Assembly (NCBI GenBank): GCA_038063175.1
Contig: JBBTVP010000005.1
Coordinates: 1-24,523, forward strand
DNA: 24,523 nt
DNA from: JBBTVP01 sp038063175
GTDB taxonomy: Bacteria > Patescibacteriota > Minisyncoccia > UBA6257 > 1-14-0-10-40-38
Direction: 5' to 3'
Shown here: positions 21,694 through 24,523 of the stretch, piece after piece
How positions within the stretch are numbered: the first letter of the stretch is position 1
How the letters are laid out: each line of letters begins with the position of its first letter
Notes under the pieces: model-generated
Database searches by the model: none
Seen by the model: only the letters and a program-made list of their open reading frames with translations
What the model was told of the DNA's origin: nothing
Program-made: the position numbers and the translations under genes

Positions 21694-21820
21694 GTATAAG
21701 GCGATCCTCCTCGGTATTTACGCTTCGGGGACGCTATCTCCGCGGGGCTCGCGGAGCGCTCTCCCTCGGCTCGTCAGCTTCCGGGAACCCCCGAAGTGTA
21801 CATACCGAGGAGTTTTATAC
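21694..21820. repeat. Large nested-palindrome element after the EF-like gene
   Basis: The outer sequence GTATAAGG...CCTCGGTATTTACGCTTCGGGG (ending 21,730) pairs imperfectly with CCCCGAAGTGTACATACCGAGGAGTTTTATAC (21,789-21,820), giving stems GTATAA/TTATAC, CCTCGGTA and CTTCGGGG. Inside is a hairpin CTCCGCG...CGCGGAG (21,738-21,756). It fills most of the 168-base gap before the permease gene. Confidence 0.82.
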
Positions 21821-21847
21821 TATAGAATGTCGCTCCTCCGCTAAGTT

Positions 21848-21853
21848 TATATT
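21848..21853 (+). promoter_or_regulatory. TATATT -10 box, leaderless spacing to the permease gene
   Basis: TATATT is followed by TTATAT and then ATG 21,860, which puts the expected start at the A of the start codon. The region is AT-rich, so the hexamer is less distinctive than others. No -35 or SD is visible. Confidence 0.4.
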
Positions 21854-21859
21854 TTATAT

Positions 21860-23026
21860 ATGTTGGCATGGTATAAAAACTTTTTTCTCCCCGCAGGCCT
21901 TCTTGCGGGTACGGTAATCGGTGCCGGCATGTTCGCACTTCCCTGGCTTTTCCAAAGAGCTGGTTTTGGGGTGGGGATGGCGGCTCTCGCACTTGGGGCA
22001 GGCGCCTATCTTTTCATACACCTCGCCTATGCTGATCTCATCGTGCGCTCTCCAGGAGAGCACCGCTTCGCAGGATACGCAAAGCTCTACCTTGGCCGTG
22101 CGGGTTTCTGGGTCGCTTCGGTAGTTGCGATTTTCGAGATGGTGTCGGTACTTACGATCTACCTCATCATCTCCGTGAGCTTTGCGAACCTTCTTTTTCC
22201 AGGTGACTCCCTAGTGAAACTTTTGGTATTCTGGGCGCTTGCATCGCTCGCCATGTTTCTTCCCCTGAAGCGTCTCGCACTTACTGAATTTTTATTGACC
22301 GGAGGCAAAATAGCGATCATCCTCGGCATCCTCGCATTCGGAATCCCGAACGCCTCGCGTATTTTAGACGTCGGTTTTTTCACGGAATGGCAGACCGTTC
22401 TTCTCCCGCTTGGTCCGGCACTCTTCGCGCTCTCTGGTCGTGTCGCAATTCCATCGGTCGTCGCGTATTTCCGGGAGAAAGGCGTGGTTCATTCGAGGAA
22501 AGCGCTTGCGTCCGCAATCATTGCAGGCACGCTCATCCCGGCGGTCGTCTACATCCTCTTTGTTATTGCAATTACTAGTCTTTCTCGGTCGGTTTCCGAT
22601 GATTCGGTAACTGGGCTTATTGGCAATATCCCTCCGCTCGCGCTCATAGGGGTTGGTGCTCTTGGTCTTATGTCAATCTGGAGTGCGTACGTGCTCGTGG
22701 GAGTTGATACAAAAAATCTTCTCCGGTACGATTTCAAATTTTTTCCAGGAGTTGCCGCGATGATCACCATTTCCGCGCCCGTTATCCTCTATCTTGCCGG
22801 TTTTCATAATTTCATCGGGCTTGTAAGTTTCGTGGGTGGAATATTCCTCGCGATCGAAGGACTCTTAGTGATTGCGATGTGGTGGAGTGCGAAGCGTTTT
22901 ACTCCGCACCACCCGCCACTTCTCGGGAAAATTCCGCTCATCGCTACAGCAGCTGCCCTTCTACTCTTCACGGTAGTCGCGATGAACGAAATCTTTCAGT
23001 ATGCGTTGGTGCACTGGTTGCGATAG
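21860..23026 (+). CDS. Amino-acid permease (AAAP/HAAAP-like)
   Basis: 388 residues with about eleven hydrophobic helices. The first helix LPAGLLAGTVIGAGMFALPWLF carries the GxxIGAGxxxLP signature of the amino-acid/auxin and aromatic amino-acid permease groups. Later helices include WVASVVAIFEMVSVLTIYLIISVSF, FALSGRVAIPSVVAYFREKG (with the family's charged segment after TM6) and LALIGVGALGLMSIWSAYVLVGVDTKNLLRYDF. It should carry amino acids across the cytoplasmic membrane, driven by ions; which amino acid cannot be told. Import would suit a reduced auxotrophic organism. The gene stands alone between the palindromic element and the unknown membrane protein, with a possible leaderless promoter. 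Confidence 0.87.
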   Translation: MLAWYKNFFLPAGLLAGTVIGAGMFALPWLFQRAGFGVGMAALALGAGAYLFIHLAYADLIVRSPGEHRFAGYAKLYLGRAGFWVASVVAIFEMVSVLTIYLIISVSFANLLFPGDSLVKLLVFWALASLAMFLPLKRLALTEFLLTGGKIAIILGILAFGIPNASRILDVGFFTEWQTVLLPLGPALFALSGRVAIPSVVAYFREKGVVHSRKALASAIIAGTLIPAVVYILFVIAITSLSRSVSDDSVTGLIGNIPPLALIGVGALGLMSIWSAYVLVGVDTKNLLRYDFKFFPGVAAMITISAPVILYLAGFHNFIGLVSFVGGIFLAIEGLLVIAMWWSAKRFTPHHPPLLGKIPLIATAAALLLFTVVAMNEIFQYALVHWLR

Positions 23027-23051
23027 GCATCTCCTTCAACGCTTGTGGTAG

Positions 23052-23057
23052 CATAAT
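23052..23057 (+). promoter_or_regulatory. CATAAT -10-like box before the unknown membrane protein
   Basis: CATAAT is followed by AACCA and ATG 23,063. Spacing of 5 nt is slightly short, and an overlapping TAGCAT (23,049-23,054) is an alternative. No SD is present in the 36-base gap after the permease stop. Confidence 0.35.
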
Positions 23058-23062
23058 AACCA

Positions 23063-24055
23063 ATGGACCAACCCAAAAACACCGAAGGAAATTTTCCATC
23101 GTACCGCGACCTTCTTACTGAAGCGGGTAGGCATATTGCTTCTCGAAAATGGCTACTGATGCGACGCACGCTCCTTATGGTATGGCCTGGTTTAGTTGCG
23201 GTTGTAGCATGGTATATCCTTGAAATTCTTGCGCGGAGTGGCAATGGAGAAGTTACGCCAGAGTTCGCACTGTTCGCGCCTACGCTTATATCAGTATTCA
23301 TCATCGTGGGAATTCTTTTCGGCGCTCCCTACTACACGATCATGAGTGGGATTTTTAAGATTGAGAAAACGGTGTGGATAGATTCTTTTTTTGACGGAAG
23401 GAATCTTGATTCAAAAACGAGCTGGCGCATCGCACGGCGTCTTTTTTGGAAATACGTTTTCTTCGAGCTTCAGATCCTTTTTCGTTACTACGGAATTTTA
23501 GTACTAGTTCTCTGCGCAGTTTTCGTGGCGGCTGGAGCGGGTGGATGGCTGGATGCGAAGTACGATTTCAAATCTATTTCTCCGCAGGTGATCGGGGGAA
23601 TGATCGTAGCAGCCACGATTGCGCTCTACGCGTGGGTGTATTACCTTCGCACCCGCCTTCGCTATGCCGATTTTCTTTTTCTCGACCGTGTCTCATCCTC
23701 TGGTGTTCGGTATGCAGATCTATTTCGAGAAATGGAAGAGCTCAATCAGGTGCGGAAGCGAGAGGCGTTTATAAAAGCCCTTGTTGCTAACGTAGGGAGC
23801 GACACATTGAAGGGTATTACCCGTATCCTCGCGCGTGATATTGCAATTGGGATGGGTCAGCTTGGTGCCGGCGGAAAAGTCGCGGGGGCGGTGATTGGTA
23901 CCTACGCCCAGGAACTTTCGCGGCAAGCGATCGATTTAGGGAACATTGCGGCTCGCTACCTTATGTATCGCGTGGCGCGGAAAATCGTGTATGGCAGTGA
24001 GCAAGAAATAAACGAATACCTCTACCGTCTTGGGAATGATAAGTTGATGAGCTAG
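23063..24055 (+). CDS. Unrecognised integral membrane protein
   Basis: 330 residues with four predicted helices: LLMVWPGLVAVVAWYILEIL (about 37-56), LISVFIIVGILFGAPYYTI (about 75-93), GILVLVLCAVFVAAGAGGWL (about 144-163) and IGGMIVAATIALYAWVYYL (about 177-195). The N-terminal ~30 residues and the C-terminal ~130 residues are soluble and probably cytoplasmic. The latter is rich in Arg and Glu (DLFREMEELNQVRKREAFIKAL) and then Gly/Ala (GMGQLGAGGKVAGAVIGTYAQEL). No catalytic motif is recognised and the family is unknown. It starts 36 bases after the permease gene on the same strand, and the tRNA-Arg gene follows. A transport or envelope role is possible but not supported further. Confidence 0.75.
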   Translation: MDQPKNTEGNFPSYRDLLTEAGRHIASRKWLLMRRTLLMVWPGLVAVVAWYILEILARSGNGEVTPEFALFAPTLISVFIIVGILFGAPYYTIMSGIFKIEKTVWIDSFFDGRNLDSKTSWRIARRLFWKYVFFELQILFRYYGILVLVLCAVFVAAGAGGWLDAKYDFKSISPQVIGGMIVAATIALYAWVYYLRTRLRYADFLFLDRVSSSGVRYADLFREMEELNQVRKREAFIKALVANVGSDTLKGITRILARDIAIGMGQLGAGGKVAGAVIGTYAQELSRQAIDLGNIAARYLMYRVARKIVYGSEQEINEYLYRLGNDKLMS

Positions 24056-24063
24056 CGGTGGCT

Positions 24064-24072
24064 TGCTATAGT
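24064..24072 (+). promoter_or_regulatory. Extended -10 (TGCTATAGT) upstream of tRNA-Arg
   Basis: TGC precedes TATAGT right after the stop of the membrane-protein gene. The start near 24,079 would produce a precursor that reads through the duplicated tRNA 5' sequence and the intervening segment before the mature tRNA at 24,209. Confidence 0.45.
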
Positions 24073-24089
24073 GGCGGCCGAAAGGAGAT

Positions 24090-24220
24090 TAGGGCTCTCG
24101 TCGTTTCCTCCTTCGCTCGAACTTGCGTTCCAGCTTCGGACGGACAAGCAAAATTATGCCACACCAGCTTGCCCTTCGAAGCTCTGATGTAAATCAGAGC
24201 GTAGTAGGGCTCTCGTCGTT
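24090..24220 (+). repeat. 16-bp direct repeat of the tRNA-Arg 5' end flanking a ~99-bp segment
   Basis: TAGGGCTCTCGTCGTT occurs at 24,090-24,105 and again at 24,205-24,220, where it forms the first bases of the tRNA gene. The intervening segment contains a perfect 8-bp hairpin GCTCTGAT-GTAA-ATCAGAGC (24,181-24,200) and an imperfect inverted pair around GAACTTGCGTTC. It has the look of a small inserted element with duplicated target, or of a partial tRNA duplication. No protein-coding gene is seen. Confidence 0.75.
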
Positions 24221-24280
24221 CAATGGATAGGACGCCTCCCTCCGAAGGAGGCGATGCAGGTTCGATTCCTGCCGAGAGCA
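24209..24280 (+). tRNA. tRNA-Arg (anticodon CCG)
   Basis: A full cloverleaf is visible. The acceptor stem is GCTCTCG/CGAGAGC (7 bp, perfect), the D arm GTTC...GGAC, the anticodon stem CCTCC/GGAGG with loop CTCCGAA (anticodon CCG, decoding CGG), and the T arm GCAGG-TTCGATT-CCTGC. The discriminator is A and the CCA end is not encoded. It follows the duplicated 5' fragment at 24,090. Confidence 0.95.
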
Positions 24281-24304
24281 CATTGAGGTTCCCTGCCCGC
24301 CGCA

Positions 24305-24321
24305 GCCCCGCTTAGCGGGGC
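24305..24321. repeat. GC-rich hairpin in the tRNA-to-CDS gap
   Basis: GCCCCGC-TTA-GCGGGGC forms a perfect 7-bp stem. A longer arm pair CTGCCCGC/GCGGGCG surrounds it. The palindrome CCTCGCGAGG lies 45 bases on, followed by GGCGTTTTAGTTTT, which could act as a weak terminator. The rest of this 185-base gap holds the promoter at 24,400 and no gene. Confidence 0.6.
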
Positions 24322-24399
24322 AGAGGAGGGGATTCCTCGCGGGCGCACAAAACCAGGAATACCTTCCTCGCGAGGGCGTTTTAGTTTTGATCGAACTTT

Positions 24400-24428
24400 T
24401 TGACACCATTACTCTTTGCATCTAAACT
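24400..24428 (+). promoter_or_regulatory. Sigma70-type promoter TTGACA-17-TAAACT
   Basis: A consensus -35 TTGACA (24,400-24,405) and TAAACT (24,423-24,428) are separated by 17 bases. The expected start is near 24,435, giving a leader of about 31 nt that contains the SD site. Confidence 0.7.
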
Positions 24429-24454
24429 CAACAGTCGGTGACGCGCTCTTTTAC

Positions 24455-24460
24455 AGGAGG
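24455..24460 (+). promoter_or_regulatory. Consensus Shine-Dalgarno site AGGAGG
   Basis: AGGAGG lies 5 nt before ATG 24,466, the strongest SD in the window. It contrasts with the SD-less genes around it and fixes the start of the last gene. Confidence 0.85.
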
Positions 24461-24465
24461 TAAAC

Positions 24466-24523
24466 ATGAGAATGCGTGACGTGTTCGATAGTCTCTCGCC
24501 GGTTGACTACCGGTACTGGGATG
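24466..24523 (+). CDS. Partial CDS, possible adenylosuccinate lyase N-terminus
   Basis: Only 19 codons are inside the window, beginning MRMRDVFDSLSPVDYRYWD. The SPVDYRY phrase resembles the N-terminus of adenylosuccinate lyase (PurB), where LSPxDGRY or HPIDYRY is typical; that enzyme acts twice in purine nucleotide synthesis in the cytoplasm. The sample is too short to be firm. The start is secured by an AGGAGG site and a good -35/-10 promoter. The gene is separated from the tRNA by hairpin-rich spacer and should be a new transcription unit. Confidence 0.45.
   Translation, partial: MRMRDVFDSLSPVDYRYWD

Noticed and set aside
24281..24395. Small hairpins after the tRNA as a riboswitch leader of the last gene
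   Set aside because: The promoter at 24,400-24,428 lies downstream of them, so they would not be part of that mRNA; they are better seen as repeats or a tRNA terminator.
24066..24421. Antisense ORFs across the tRNA-Arg region with GIEPASPPSEGGVLS- and RQESNLHRLL-like peptides
   Set aside because: These are minus-strand translations of the tRNA gene and flanking hairpins. Similar peptides are a known artefact in databases, and there is no SD, promoter or independent gene evidence.

Overview
The window reads as a chromosomal segment of a Candidate Phyla Radiation (Patescibacteria, probably Parcubacteria-like) bacterium. The reasons are protein style: a PrgI / VirB4 / TrbL type IV secretion-like locus of the CPR layout, a short MurE-like ligase without the usual N-terminal domain, a stand-alone four-helix-bundle (S23) gene, a LysM-M23 peptidase with the CPR-like HxxNAVD zinc motif, and a small EF-Tu-domain-II-like protein. 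TGA is used as a stop (for example at the end of virB4), so this is genetic code 11 and not the Gracilibacteria code. The lineage is inferred from family resemblance; there is no rRNA gene here.

Region 1 (1-11,260, minus strand) is a tightly packed operon for an envelope-spanning type IV secretion-like machine. In transcription order it holds a membrane-anchored protein, a large secreted protein, a polytopic TrbL/VirB6-like protein, two soluble proteins, an inserted S23 four-helix-bundle gene, PrgI, a VirB4 N-terminal-like protein, the VirB4 ATPase, a small membrane protein, a secreted Ig-like protein, a VirB2-like pilin with a cysteine-rich tail, and a partial beta-propeller-like protein that leaves the window. 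No relaxase, coupling ATPase or VirB9/VirB10 is visible. An extended -10 promoter lies in front of the operon and a second -10 lies directly before the VirB4-N gene. ksgA (11,264-12,085) lies upstream on the same strand.

Region 2 (12,100-16,700) has a divergent secreted Cys-rich protein, a convergent UvrD/PcrA-type helicase, and plus-strand genes for a LysM-M23 cell-wall peptidase and RuvA. Region 3 (16,700-19,290) has a MurE-like ligase flanked by two small unrecognised genes. Each of these two has its own -35/-10 promoter, a Shine-Dalgarno-like site and a strong intrinsic terminator. Region 4 (19,290-24,523, plus strand) has a beta-CASP metallo-hydrolase, a LOG/SLOG protein overlapping a small elongation-factor-like protein, an amino-acid permease, an unknown membrane protein, tRNA-Arg(CCG), and the first codons of a possible purB.

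Three cross-cutting patterns stand out. (i) Short palindromic or low-complexity repeats of several families sit between genes and also in frame inside ksgA, uvrD (twice) and the beta-CASP gene. One family is shared exactly (16 nt) between an intergenic spot and the inside of uvrD. (ii) About eight genes have a -10-like hexamer only 5-8 nt before the start codon, implying leaderless mRNAs, while a minority have Shine-Dalgarno sites. (iii) The S23 gene in the T4SS operon is bracketed by inverted copies of a GCCACTAG repeat, like a mobile cassette.
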